A stretch of DNA of 64,000 bases, taken from Linnemannia elongata (Eukaryota; Mortierellomycota; Mortierellomycetes; Mortierellales; Mortierellaceae). The stretch's first letter is position 1. Every line of letters starts with the position of its first letter. The DNA lies in NCBI GenBank assembly GCA_036320915.1, contig JAXBDG010000004.1, positions 1,426,001 to 1,490,000 on the forward strand, in the 5' to 3' direction. Positions 22,603 through 35,077 of the stretch are shown here, piece by piece. Below the pieces are notes generated by a model. The model ran no database searches, was not told the DNA's origin, and was given only the letters and a program-made list of their open reading frames with translations. The position numbers and the translations under genes are program-made.

Positions 22603-23270
22603 TGCCAGGATAACAGGTATTGGATTGGAATGGATTGGAGTGGATGTGCGTGTATAATAAATAACTTGTATGGATGTACGAGTGAGTAGGAGTGACAAAA
22701 GAAATAAAAGAAGCCTGAATCGATGCACAGCACACATCAATCAATTTTTCAATTGACTCGAGGGGCAGCCTGTCTTTTAGAGATCACGAATTGTTTAAAA
22801 AACGGTCGTCAAACAACCATTCTATTTCATCCCTCTTACTGCTCGAACGGACACCTCTGGTGAAGAAGGCAGTCGAGATAAACAAAAAAGAGAATGATGA
22901 ATGGATAGACAATGGAACCGGTCTTCTAGAGATGAAACTGCAGGTAGAAAGGAATGAACGTGGGATAGCATAAGTCTTGAGGTCTTGATTTCCGCTGTCC
23001 TGTCCCTTCTAATACTTGGCTCCTTCTGGACCTGTTTCTCCCCCGCATTGCGAGCCCAAGCCCATCCACTGTACAATCTGCGGCGAATCACTTTTCCCGA
23101 TAAATGAATTGAAAAGTCTCATTCCTGATCTTTTTTTATCTCCCCTCTCATTCTTTGCCTCTTCTCTTTCTTTCTTTCTTCCTTTCCTCACTCTCTCTAC
23201 CGACACTCCCCACTCTTTCTCCACTCCCTACTCTCTCATTCTTCTTCTCATTCACAACTTTTCTATAACG
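22603..23270. promoter_or_regulatory. Divergent promoter between FHA and Sec14-like genes
   Basis: 668 bases without a gene. C/T-rich sequence at 23125-23250 leads into the Sec14-like start codon. An alternative upstream start for the FHA gene would fall inside this region. Confidence 0.45.
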
Positions 23271-25263
23271 ATGACTGCAGGAGATCACCAACCAAGATTC
23301 ACTCCATCCCAAGAATGCCGTCCCCCGCAACAGCCCGACGCCCTCACAGACTCCCAAACCGCGACCCTCGACGCCCTCCGGTCCCACATCCACGAAACCG
23401 TCGTCAAGACAGAGACTCATCGTCGATGGGCTGACGACCGCTGTCTTATCCGTTACCTCAGATCCAAGAAGTGGAACCTGCAGGAGACCAAGCAGGCCGT
23501 CCAGGAATCCATGCTCTGGCGTGATTCTTATGGCCCTAATCGACCTGATAAAGATGCACTCTGGATCGAGGTAAAAATACTGGGGGGATTTTTTTTTTGT
23601 CGGTGCGCATTAGTGCGCTTCCTTTGACTTTTTTGAGGGAACAAAGGGGGTAGCGTGCTACTGCTGTCATGGACCAATTGCACAAGAAGTGGATTAAATC
23701 AGGACATCATTCTTTTGTTCACACCACATGGATGCAAGCAATTGACCACGAGGAACAGACAAGGAAACAAGGAAAACATGGAAAAACACAAGGACTCAGG
23801 AAGGCTGATGGCAAGATGTAGAGACAAAAGCCCTACAGGAAGTCATTCTGTTCTCGAATCCAATGAAAGAACAGGCGCCCCGTTGTCCGTTAGATTTTTT
23901 TCCCTTGTTTTCTCTGCCCTTTTGCTCATTGTTGTTGGGCTTCATCATTCTTTGTTATTATTTTTATCATGTCCGATTTCTGTGTCACCCTCATTCACCG
24001 CTGAACCCCAACGGCCTCACCGCAGGTTAGCTGCTGGGCTGAATAAGGCCTACCTGAATTGCAACAATTTACAGTGGAGGGAAAAATACCAATTGGAATT
24101 CGATTGCGTCAATGATTGAGGGAACAAGAAACCAGATGTCCAGGCGGACAGAAGAATGACGCAGGGATAGCAAAAAGGAACTCACCAACATGGAACTAAC
24201 TGGATCCAGCAGGATGAACCGCTTCACAGCACCTGGACATTCAAAAAAAACAAGAATGAAAAAGGGAAAAATAACTGACCCGTTCGTCGTCATGGACATT
24301 TTTTTTTTTTTGTATTTTGTTCACTTTTGCCGGAAATAGACTGCGGTGGGAAAGTTGTACGTCTCAGGATTTGACATGGAATCCCGCCCGTTGCTGTATA
24401 TGAAGCCCCGCCTGGAAAACACCGCAGCCTCACCCTCTCAGATCCGTCATGTTGTCTATCACCTCGAGGTTGCTCTCGCCCTTATGCCTGAGGGGGTCGA
24501 GAACTTGTGCATCATCATCGACTTTGCAGGATCGTCCATGACCAAGAACCCTGGCGTGGCTGTCGCCCGAGAAATTATCAATGTCCTCGGAAGCCATTAC
24601 CCTGAGCGCCTCGGAAAGGCGTACATCATCCATGGTATGTGCTCTGGTTTGGTTTTGCAATTGCTCTCTCTTTTCTTGGTTTATTTTGGATCTTTTCCTT
24701 TGCATTCATGCAGGTGAATGAATGATGCGATGATAGGAGAAATGACCGTAATCTATTCTCGTGGCTCACAAAATCTCATGCTTCTACTTTGCCTTCTTCT
24801 TTGGTGTGTGTATATGATAATAGCACCATGGTTCTTCTTCCCATTCTTCAAGCTGATCTCGCCCTTCATCGACCCCGTCACCAAGGCAAAGATCAACTTT
24901 GTCGACATGAAGAAACAGAAACCAAAAACAAAATCTGTCATCTCAGCCCCTTCCTCCGCAGCAGCCTCTGAAATCGAACTCCCCAATGGCGTATCATCCT
25001 CCGCGGCATCCACAGCGTCTTCCAAAAAGTCATCAGCAAACAAGGACAATAACAAGGATGGAACGTCAACGGATCAGGTCAACCTACTGGATGTGATCCC
25101 TGAGGATATGCTGGAACGGGAGTTTGGAGGTTCGTCGGATTATGTTTATAACCAGCAGGTCTATTGGGATGCTGCTGATCGGGTCTTGGCTGCTTCGAGG
25201 GCTCGTCTGGAGAATGGCGCTTCTACATCCGCGACGACCGCTGTTATTCAAGAAGCCGCATAG
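23271..25263 (+). CDS. Sec14-like CRAL-TRIO lipid transfer protein
   Basis: Exons 23271-23570, 24340-24634 and 24824-25263 give 344 residues. The N-terminal CRAL-TRIO helical domain (residues 25-98) has DDRCLIRYLRSKKWNLQETKQ. The lipid-binding lobe (about 100-235) has GKLYVSGFD, RPLLYMKPRLENT, LCIIIDFAG and HYPERLGKAYIIHAPWFF, then LISPFIDPVTKAKI, the hallmark gate region of Sec14 proteins. The tail is Ser/Ala/Lys-rich and ends with a Trp-rich patch (QVYWDAADR). The expected role is phosphatidylinositol/phosphatidylcholine exchange between membranes. Intron 1 is 769 bases, the longest in the window, yet the protein reads smoothly across it. An ORF inside it (23655-24119) has no recognisable domain. 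Confidence 0.9.
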
Positions 25264-25976
25264 GCGCCATCCGCCTCCCCCATTCACAGTTCAATGTCGT
25301 CAGCATACATATCCCCCCCACTCTTCACTCTTCACTCTTCATATTTCTTTATTTCGTTTTCTCTTGTACACCTCACTCTCATCTTCATCCAAAATAAAAA
25401 GACTGTACTCTTAGACAAGCGGAGACTGACCTGAACCAATGCGATTGCTATCCTTAACTGGGATACGGGCACGAGGACAACCTGCACCTATATATGCATT
25501 ACTCAGAGCTCAAGACATTCCAAATACAGCTCACAATCATCCGCAAGTGTGCGAGTAAGACTTATAAACCATCCCGCCCCACAAGAAACTAGAGCTCGCG
25601 TCCAACAAGGCAAGCACCCACAAATTGTTTGTACTCTTCAACGAGAAAAGGGAAAGCTCTGTCTCGGCAGAGTCAAGAGGTTTTTATTACAGGTATTAGA
25701 AGTTAAGAATGATAATAATAGCATGATGGATAAGTAAAGAAGAAAACGAAAGAAAAGGGGTTGCTGATGGGAGTGGTATGTGCATGATGTTTGTTTTTTT
25801 TTGAGTTGGGCAAATGCATTGACAGGGGGGGATAAACACACGGTTGTATATGTGCGCAAACAAAAGAGGGAGAATCAAGAGAGAGGGAAAGAAAAGTGGG
25901 ATGATTTTCCCGCCTCCGCCCCCTTCTTTCGCTTCTGCCCTGTCCTATGCAATGTCAATCCATCCATAGATCGTTT
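25264..25976. other. Intergenic between convergent Sec14-like and ceramide synthase genes
   Basis: 713 bases with no gene. It contains the candidate poly(A) signal of the Sec14-like gene at 25393-25398 and tandem CTCTTCA-type units at about 25320-25340. Confidence 0.5.
25393..25398 (+). terminator. Candidate poly(A) signal of the Sec14-like gene
   Basis: AATAAA 130 bases downstream of the stop at 25263, in an A-rich context. Confidence 0.45.
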
Positions 25977-28048
25977 TTAACGTCTCTGCTTAGTGTTGTG
26001 GTGAACGTGTTCTGGAGCAGTGACGGTCTCCTCCTCATCCTCACTACGGTCATCAACAACGCCTCCCTTGCTGGCAAACATCTTGTACACAATCCTGAAG
26101 ATCGACCACAGCCAAAAGAACATCAACGACTGGAGAACCAAGAGGAGTCCAATGATGGTGTAATGTGTTGTCTTGGAGTAGAAATCGCCAGCGTAGACGG
26201 TCCAGGCATAGATGATGTGACCGTACAGGAAATGGCGGGTGTAGATCCAGATGAACATGAAGCATGCAAAAACGGGGTCGCAGATGCTGTCGGGCATTCC
26301 AATATACTTTAAGCACTTGCCCAAGGAGAGGACAATATCCGCGAGATCCATTGACACAAAGACGGCGGTTCCGAATGTTGTCACGTCCAGCAAGAATGAG
26401 CAGATAATCAACAAGACCGTAACGAGATGGTGGCTACATTGTTCAGTCGACAGGTACAAAAGAGTGTAGGTTAGATACTGTCAAATCAATTGATTCTCGA
26501 TTCTAGCATAATTATAAAACGCTCTTGAATATACAAGAAGAAAGGAATGGACGGAGCTGACGAACCTGATCATGGCCAAAAAGTCCTTGCGAGGAGCCTC
26601 AATGCAGAGGACAAACATCTGCTGGATCCAGAACGAGAACTGAAGCCAATAGTAGTACTTGGTGATGACAGGCAGGGCAGTGAGAGGGTAGCTGTCAAAG
26701 AACTGGTCGGTGTGGAACCACACAAACCAGTTGTTCCATGTGGGAGTCAATTGGATGCAGTACTACAGAAGAGAATGAAGATGAAAAAGGGTTTGTTGTT
26801 AGATTCTACTGCGATCGTGTGTCACTTTGCTGCTGGCTTTATGTTTAACCCTGTTCTCCTGTATGATCTAATGTTGAGTGCAAGGTTTGCTGTCTTCTGC
26901 CTGCCTGTTCCAGACACCTGCTAAAAGCTGATTCAGGTGAAAAATAGGTTCAGCCGCTGACAAAAACCGACAGCACACAAGAAAGAATATTTCAAAGGGC
27001 GAAAGGTATGACCGGCCCGAACAAGACAAAAGAAACAAAAACAAGACACAACCAGTGTATGCGTCTCCTGGCACGGGTAATCGCATTAGGATAATGAAGT
27101 GGATGGGCTGAGGCTGCGTCAGAAAGATAAAAGAAAAAAACCTTACCATGCCAAGAACCCAAAAGCAGGAGTAATAGATACAGATCCAGCCCTGTTCCGC
27201 AAAACGAAGAATCGAACGGTCGGTTGTTGCGCCGAGACGGGCAGCCATGGGCATCAGGATATATGTCATCACGGCGGCTCTTAGGAAAGTAAACGCCGTG
27301 ACCCAGAACAAGCAAAAGTACATATCTTCCCATGATTTCTCGTATGTGTTGGTGACAGGGTCATATTCCTGGAAGAAGAGAAACTTTTTGGCGAATGAGT
27401 TTGGGAAGAGGGCGTATGTCCCCAGGATTGTCAGGATGGCAACCAAGGGGGCATCTATTCAGACGAAAGAAAACAGACAGAAAAAAAGGAGGGGGTTAAG
27501 AGGATGGAAAACAGATACAGGATGAGGAAAGAAAAAAAGTCCAAGAGGTGAGATTCCTGTTATGGATTGGTGTGTGAGAGAAAACAGACGATGATCGTCA
27601 TCCCAGCGTATCTGCCTTGTGCTTGTGCTTGTCCTTGTCAACGAGGTATCCAAGCACCAATTGCTCCACCAGTTTATTGCGAGAGAGCAAAAGAAAAGGG
27701 GATGACAACTCTCGACAGAGGAGAGATGTTCGATTATGAGTTTCAGTCCTGCTACTATCGGAAAAAAAACTTTTCATCTTGAACTGAGTCCAGTCCGGCT
27801 TCATCCATCATCATTAGTCGTCCCGAACAAAGTAGAAATGCCTCATGTCACTGTGCGCTTTCAATGTCCAATGGATAGCTTGTCATTTGTTACGAAAAGG
27901 AGTAGTTACCGATCTGATGTCTGGCAAGTGTTCCTAAGAGTCCCTTCCTGTGCTGGACTTTTGGCTGGATAGACTTGTTGCTGGAATAGAGCGGTTTCTC
28001 GTGGGTGTGCTGGGACCCGTGCGAGGCCTTTGCTGAAATGGAGGACAT
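25977..28048 (-). CDS. Ceramide synthase (Lag1/Lac1 family, TLC domain)
   Basis: Acyl-CoA-dependent sphingoid-base N-acyltransferase of the ER. Exons 27910-28048, 27147-27454, 26566-26762 and 25977-26433 give 366 residues. A polar N terminus of about 46 residues precedes the first membrane segment (LVAILTILGTYALF). The TLC domain follows: SWEDMYFCLFWVTAFTFLRA, then YWLQFSFWIQQMFVLCIEAPRKDFLAM, and the Lag1 motif with the paired catalytic histidines SHHLVTVLLIICSFLLDVT, then an aspartate-containing MDLADIVLSLGK and the C-terminal span. The tail is acidic (RSEDEEE), as is common in yeast Lag1-type enzymes, where such residues are phosphorylated by casein kinase 2 (family knowledge). No ER-retrieval dilysine is evident. 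Confidence 0.92.
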
Positions 28049-29198
28049 TAAGGAGCTGGAATGGACAGTGGAATGAGAATGAGAATGAGGAATGAAGCAA
28101 GGAAAAAGAAGAAAGTAAGAAGGGAGGAGGAGAGTGGAAGAAGATGTTAGAAGCAGCAAGAAAAAGAAAAAAGTAAAAGAAAGAAAAGAAGAAAAAAAAA
28201 GTGGCGTGTGGGATGCCTCGCCCTTTAAGGGAAAATGAAGCAGCCGAAAAAAAGCTTAATCTGCCCAAAGCCAGTTCTCCGCCCGTCAAACCTCGTATGT
28301 TCCCCTTGCCTGCTGCGCTTTACTTTTCTTTGAAATCGATAGATTCCCGGGTCCAAGCAGCCAGCGGGGAAAGAGAAAGAAAGACGTCCAATGACGCATC
28401 ATCCTGCTTCACTTCTTTCTCCCTTTCTTACTTGCCTTATACTTTTTTCATCTCCTCGATCATCCCGCCATCTTTATTTCGCTCTTCCTCGCACTCGTTT
28501 AAACAATCGTTTTTGCACCCCCTTCGTTTTATCTCGCAATGACCGCATTTGGACTCGAGAGAAGAGAGCGGATCGGGTGGATGGCTCCCATTTTTATTCA
28601 AGGTGCTGGTGTTCGTAAACGTTTTGCCGTCAAAGTGTCTTGCCTCCTTGTATGGAAGATACACTCGACTGAAAACATGGGCTCAAATTACAAAGTAGAA
28701 AACAACGTGCGATGTGCGATGGGTATGTCTATGTGTCCATCTCGACATTACTTCCTCTTGAGGATATTTAGGAAAGGGGGGGGGGGGAAACTGGCAGGAC
28801 TTGAAGTATAGTGGTGGAACATAGCGGAAAAAAGACAATTTGCAATCAACCGTTTCTCACTTTCATCCATAAAAAACAAGGAATGTAGAGTTGTCGATTT
28901 CAAGGGGTGAGCAATTGGGATGGACGGCATGGAGGGCTGTTTTTGATACTACTTCTGTGGAGGTGAGTGAAGGGAAAAGTCCAAACGGCACAAGGCGTTT
29001 AAGAGCGAGATAAACAAACGAACGTTGGGAAAAAGGGTTCGCGAGGCGGATGGGCAAAGCTGTCAAAAGAAGAACCATTAAAAATCTCAAGCTGTGGAGG
29101 TTATGAAAGCATGTGATTGGGAAAAAGAATGCAAGATGGTATTTTATTAATGGAAAACTAATAGATAAATGCGTTGTATAATATGAGTGTTGGTTCGT
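28049..29198. other. Intergenic: ceramide synthase promoter and 3' region of the siderophore transporter
   Basis: 1150 bases without a supported gene. Purine-rich blocks (28050-28200) form the C/T-rich leader of ceramide synthase on the minus strand. There is a run of 12 G at 28776-28787. Small open frames here have no recognisable domain. Confidence 0.5.
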
Positions 29199-31236
29199 TT
29201 AGGCGACGACGTTCTTCTCGTTGTAGGTGGTGCCAGGCTCATCGATAAACTCCTCCTTACCCTCGGCGGCTGCTGCTTCGAGCTCTTCAGCATTCTGATC
29301 CTTGGTGAGATCGACGTGCTTCATGAAGAGTGTGCAGATACAAGCAAAGGCGGCCAAGGAGACAGACAAGATCGACATTAGCTTCTGTGAGTCACCCCAG
29401 GCTTCAATCATCTGGCGCTTGGTAGTGGGGTCCAATCCAGCAATGTAAGTAATATCGTTCACGGCAAGGAACTCATCATAAGGACCAGTGACGCGCTTTG
29501 CAAGGCGCTTGGGCAAGTATTGGGTCCAGACACCTCCAGCCAAAGCGCTACCAAAAGCGCTTCCGAAGGAGCCTAGAATCTGGGTCACACCAACCACAAC
29601 GGCAACGTCCTTGCGATCAACAGCACCAGTGACGGCGACTGAGGCAGCAATGTTGGCCATACCACCAGCAGCACCGACAATAGTCTGGGAGAGGACAACA
29701 AAGGCATCCGAGGAATCTGGGGCACGGGCGGGGATCATGAGACCGATGCCGATGGTGTGGACGATAATACCGATCCAGATGAAAGGGCGGAGGATCTTGA
29801 AGCGCCTCATCAACAATCCTGTGATGGTCTGGAAGACCAAGTAGGCAACCTGGTAGCCACGCTCGAGCATAAGGGCGGGTTGGAGAGTCAAATTGCGAGA
29901 GACCATAAGGTAATAGGTGTAGTACTGCCAGTTCATGGCAGGCATGACGGTCATAAAGAACATGACGATCAAGCCTCCGAAGCAAGTGGGATTGGTCCAG
30001 ATACGCATGGGCATAATGGGGCGGTTGGTGTACTTGACTTCCCAGAAGACAAGGAGACAGTAGCAGACAATACCGGAGCAGAACATGCCCAAGATCTTGG
30101 GGTTCTCCCAGTTACCCTCGAACGACTTGGCGAGGATCATGGGCAACAACGAAAGTGACATGGCGAGGGTGATCAACAGGGCTCCAACGGCATCGAATTC
30201 GTGCAAAAGCCAGCCGATCGAACGGTGCTCCAAGGTAACACCGCGGTTCTGAGCCTTTCTTTGCAAGTACCACAGGGGTGTCAGTACAGCGATGGCACCA
30301 AAAGCCGAGAGGACAGAGACAATGATATAAACGTTGCGCCAGTTCGCACCGGGATAACTGGTCAAGGGATCGGCCAACAAGGTGGTGGTGAAGATATTCA
30401 TGGCTGAAGGGAGATCCCAGAGAGAAAAGACAATACCACGGTTGAGCAAGGAGGTAGTATCTGTTAAGCAGGAAAAAAGAAAATATCATTGCGGGTTAGA
30501 TTGCGAGATAATGGTACTATAGCGGGTTATGGTTTTCATAACGGCAGGGTAATCGAATTGCACAAAATATAAAAGAAACAAACTTACCAGCAATCAAGAC
30601 TTGGGTAAGAGTGAGCATGCCGGTGGAACCAATACCGTAGAAGATCTGTCCGAGGGCAAGCTGGAGAAATGACTTGGTGGTGCCCTGGATAATATAGCCA
30701 ACGATGTAGAAAACCATGGCGAAGGTCAAGGACTGGGCACGTCCGAAGACATCGGATACCTTGGTGTAGAAGGGGACCAAGGCGGCAGACAGAATCTGAA
30801 GGATGGTGGGCAAGACACTGGCAAGCGAAGTAGCTTGGAGCAAGTTGGTGACATAGGGAAGGCAGTTGTACATCAGATTGACCTCAAACGAGTAGACAAA
30901 AGCTTGAATCAAGACACTATTGTTATTTAAGGAGGATGAAGGGAGGGAAAGTTAGACATAAAACGCTTTTCCAGGAATCCGTAACAACAGTGCAGCATTA
31001 CGACAACAGCTCCGCATGTCGCCCAAGCAAAGCAGCCCAGCAGATAGATTGTTGAACAAACAAAAAATACATGGAAGGGGTTTTATTGCCGACTCTTACC
31101 CGGCGATCAGGAACATATATTCCTTACGGGACCAGTGGGAGGGATCCAAGATCTTGGAGACAGGAGTAGAGTTGCGCACCTGGGTAAAGACCTCGGTAGA
31201 CGCACCCATGACTTCTGGCTTTTGGCTGTGGCTCAT
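29199..31236 (-). CDS. Siderophore-type MFS transporter (SIT/ARN family)
   Basis: Exons 31100-31236, 30588-30916 and 29199-30460 give 575 residues with about 14 membrane spans. The N-terminal half resembles the fungal siderophore-iron transporters (ARN/SIT/Str): QAFVYSFEVNLMYNCLPYVT, an extended VSDVFGRAQ loop in the position of the MFS motif DxxGRR, YIIQGTTKSF and the ADTTSLLNRG segment. The large extracellular loop before the last span and the hydrophilic acidic C terminus (EELEAAAAEGKEE) also fit this group. The expected role is proton-driven import of ferric siderophores at the plasma membrane. Four GATA-type iron-regulator motifs lie upstream (32052-32910), consistent with repression by iron. 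The substrate cannot be read from sequence. Confidence 0.85.
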
Positions 31237-34200
31237 GGTGGTATATGGGCGGATATGTGTGAGAGTGAGCCGTGTAGAGGAAGGAGAGTAAAAGAGGTGA
31301 ACAAGAGGAAGGGAAGAGGTGAACGGAAGGAAGGGAAGAAAGGGGGGAGAGTGTGTGTGGAAGAAGAGAGGAGGGGACTTGTAGCTGCTGAAGGATGGCT
31401 GGCTGACGGAGGGTCAAAAGAAAAAAAAGAAAAGAAAAAAAGTGGGCGATCTGTCCACTTTTTATGCTTTGAATGATGGACAAGCGATGGTTAAGAACAT
31501 ATAAGGGCAGATCACCCGGTAACAATGCTAGTTGGGTCCCAGCCCGCCCATTGTTCTAAAGGGAATAGAGAAAATGAGCAGATCCAATTCATTGCCGTGT
31601 ATGTATGTGTGCGTGTGTGTGTTATCTTGTACATTTTCCTGCGCAAGTTTACGCTGAGTTAAGAGGTTTCTCTTCCATTGGCATTCATTAAAGGAAAGAA
31701 AGGAAAAGGATGAGACGGCCGGTCTGACCCTTGTTCGACTCCTATGCCCGCCGCACTCTGTGTTCTTCCTCTATTTTCTTTCTCAGCCAAAAGGGCGAAT
31801 TAGTGGAGAGAGAAGGGTGAGAAGAGGAGTGGGAAAGTTACAGAGACCACCCGAGGGTCCTGCAGCTGTTTGTTGCGTCCATATGCAAACCAACTGTTAA
31901 TGAGTGAGCTGAGTGGGTTGAGGAAAGAAGAGGAGCAACTTTGTCTCCGACTTGTGTCCAGCGAAGAGAAGAAGACGTTCGAGAACAGGTGGCCGTTTAT
32001 GGTGTGTCAAGGATGGGAGGGCTTGCTTAGAGTAAACAAAAAACAAATACCATCTGATAAGTGAAAAAAGGAGAATCTGGACCATATCAGATGGACGGGG
32101 TTTTTTATCAGATGGTGAATTTTTTTGTAGGAGGGGGAATAAAAGGCGGGCGGCATAGATCATAAACCCTTTTCTTTACTGAACTGGCTCTAAACAACAG
32201 GGTAAAAGCACCTGCAAGTTAGGCGTTTGTCAAAAGAAAAAAAAAATAAATAAATAAAAAAAAAAAAAAAAAAAAAAAACTAGGGTGAGCCCAGTTTTTT
32301 TATCCTCCCTTTTAGCTGAGTTTCTTTACCCATGTTGAGTTTGCCTCCTTTTACCCTTTTCTCTCGCGCCATTTTCTTGGCAAGGCTGGGCATGGCAGGC
32401 CGTTTTTGAACATCAAAAAGGAGCTTTTAACCAGGACGCAACAAGAAAAAGGAACAAAGAAAACGAGAGGTCGGGGTCGTTGTGGTACTTTAAGGCGCAA
32501 TATGAAAACACCACAAGTTGGCCAAAAGTGGAAAGGTGAAAAGAAAAGTGAGAAGGTTTCCATCTCGTTTTTTGTGTGTTTACAGTGGCAGTGATTCATA
32601 ACTCAATGGTTCCTCCCCCACGCACCACCCCTTATTTCCCCTTTTATTCCGCTGGGAAGCAAAAGATAAAAGTGCGGCGTCGTTTTGTCTTCTCTATTGT
32701 AAGAGCGCGAAAAAAAAAAAAAAAAAAAAAAAAAAAATAGACGGACTCGATCGGCTAAGTTTGACCAGATGTAAACACAAACAACGACAGCAACATTACG
32801 GCATTACTGACATGGGGCACCTGTGGACGCAGAAGTTATCAGATTTTATTTTTCAGCTGAGACCGTTTCTCAACCAAGAAGAAAAATTATCAGTGAGCGA
32901 CTTATCTGATCCACGCGCTAGGTCAATGTAAACAATAGCAAAGAAACACTGAATAAAAAACAAAAAAAAAAAAAAGCTAGACTAGAATGAACAAGCAGCC
33001 CTTTGTGTTTGTTGTGGACTTGATGGCGTCGGGTATGACTGAATTCGTCCCGGTCGGACTACTAAAGGGTGGAATCGGATCCAGAGCTGGGCGGACTAAA
33101 TTCATTTGCCGGGTATTCTCGATTTGCTACTCTACCATAGTTTATTATCCCTCCAATCTGCCATTCATGACTAGATCAGCACGTTGTGCGAGAGGTTGGA
33201 ACGATCTATTTGAAGAGCAGGGATAAACAGTGCAATCAGACTACGCCCAGTCATTTTCACCTCCCTTTCTGTAGATCTCGTTTTACTCCTCGTTGTGTCT
33301 TTTTTCCTGTAGGCGAAGTCTCGCTAGTATTCTAGTGCCTTTTTTGAAAGATTGTATCATCATTGTCTATGTTTTTTGCTGTGAACCCGAAGTGATGATG
33401 AAATGACTCCAGTCAAAGGGGCGGACTAGAAAAAGAGCTGCACTGTAGATGAAACCTCCTCAGGGTCTTACAACGCACGCGAGTGGCTTCAGGTCGAGGT
33501 CAACAGAACATAGAGAAGTAAAAAAAAAAAAAAAAAAAACCAGGAAGGAGTAGAAGGAAAGAGGAATGATCTAAGCGAACGCACGCGCATCAGAACCTTT
33601 TTCTTTTTTGTTTGTTGCCCCTGTTATTTTATTGTTTTTGCGATCGGACAGAAATATAATCTGCACACGCAGGGAAGAAACCTTTACTAACCCATATGTA
33701 CCTAAGTAACTGGTGTGCAGGTCGCTTTGGAACGTCTAGATTGGCGTGCATGTCTTTTGTGCTTGTTATGTGCATGCGTCGGTGTCGGTATATGTTTTGC
33801 TTGTACCCTTGCGGATAGATGGATTTCATGTGAGGTGCATCTATGGCGGCGTGCCAATGTAGCGGAAAACAGGGTAGATAGAAAAAAGAATAGATACAAA
33901 AAGGATAAGAATTAGAGGAATACAGAGAAAAGAGCGCTAGAAAGATCCAAGAATAAAGAAAGTAGAGAAAAGGAAAAGGAAAGAACGGTACAGCATAGAG
34001 TGCAAGGTGCTGTAGTTATAACCCAGGCCTATTGAGCCTGAGTCGTACACCAGTTTTTTTTTTGACTTTGATCAATTTCGCGAATGGCAGGCGAGGCGTT
34101 TGTGGAATTCCACAGGACTCCAACTCACGCGACACAGGGGCAGGATAGGGAACATGAGGGAAGGAAAAGTAAACAGAGCAAAGAGGGAACAAAGGGGACG

Positions 34201-35077
34201 TAGAAAGAAAGAAAAAAAGAAGGAACAAGGGGGACAAGAAAGAAGTGGTGTGAAAGGCGCAGGGTGCGGGCTTTGTTAAAGGCAGCTTATCGGGGCGTAT
34301 ATGAAGAAGAAAGTACGAACAAGGGATCAAAGTAAGGGCGCACAATTTTTCATATGTGAATCCACATCAACCCCTCAGCCTTTATCCACACCCATTCACA
34401 CGCACGCACACTACATTCTCGCATCGCCCTCATTTAGTCGGGGTGTCTGCCAGTGTCCATATGGACCACAATTCCTCTTTTGGGGTGTTTAAATTCGCAA
34501 GTACTGTTGAGTGCGAAAGGATTGAAGGTGTCTCTTCAGACGGTACCTTTATTCCTGTAGCAACAGCCGTGGCGGATACCTTTTGTCTCTATTATTCATT
34601 CAATTGAACGCACTGTATGCACTTTGAGTCCCCACAGTAGGCGTCATTTCTTTCCCCCTTCCCCTGAAAGAAAATAAACATTCTGGCCAGTTTACAGGTC
34701 TACTGGGCGGACTTTTGATTAAAGTGCAGAACAAGACATGAACGATGTCATTCATGGGCGTAAGGATCAAAGACCAAGAGAAAAGGCAATGACGGATAGA
34801 GGTGGATCATTAACATGATTACAATGCGCCCCTTTATCCGCTGTGCTCGTCCTCCCTTCCCTCATCTCTTGTCTTTGGAGTACTTGTTACGTTATTTCCT
34901 TCTGTTACATTGAACCTTTAGTCCTTTGTCCTTCTCCTCACCTCCACACATCCGGAATCTAATTCCTGTCCCCACCTCTTCTTTCACCCTGCTCTCATTC
35001 CTTCATCTCTTCCGTTCATCATCTACACACACCCTCTCATCATCGCCAACAACGACGGCTAACAACAAACGGACGCC
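31237..35077. other. 3.8 kb gene-free region between divergent transporter and phosphatase genes
   Basis: I see no gene on either strand: short frames have low-complexity translations and no family signature. Contents are the C/T-rich leader of the transporter (31240-31500, minus sense), the GATA-site cluster (32052-32910), homopolymers (A28 at 32710-32737, A-rich runs at 32240-32279 and 33521-33538) and the pyrimidine/CA-rich leader of the phosphatase gene (34840-35077). Confidence 0.6.
32052..32910. promoter_or_regulatory. Cluster of four ATCWGATAA iron-type GATA sites upstream of the siderophore transporter
   Basis: Exact matches to ATCWGATAA are at 32052-32060 (plus strand), 32105-32113, 32836-32844 and 32902-32910 (minus strand). 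Near matches lie at 32084-32092 (ATCTGATAT on the minus strand) and around 32887. By the fungal literature this is the site of GATA-type iron repressors such as SreA, Urbs1 and Fep1. A random sequence of this size would be expected to hold about 0.014 exact matches on the two strands together. The sites are about 820-1670 bases before the transporter start. Binding is inferred. Confidence 0.7.

Noticed and set aside
23655..24119. 154-codon frame within the Sec14-like gene
   Set aside because: It lies in an intron whose removal joins the CRAL-TRIO domain seamlessly, and its translation has no recognisable domain.
32987..33226. 79-codon plus-strand frame in the large intergenic region
   Set aside because: No domain, no typical leader, and surrounding sequence is low-complexity; nothing distinguishes it from chance.
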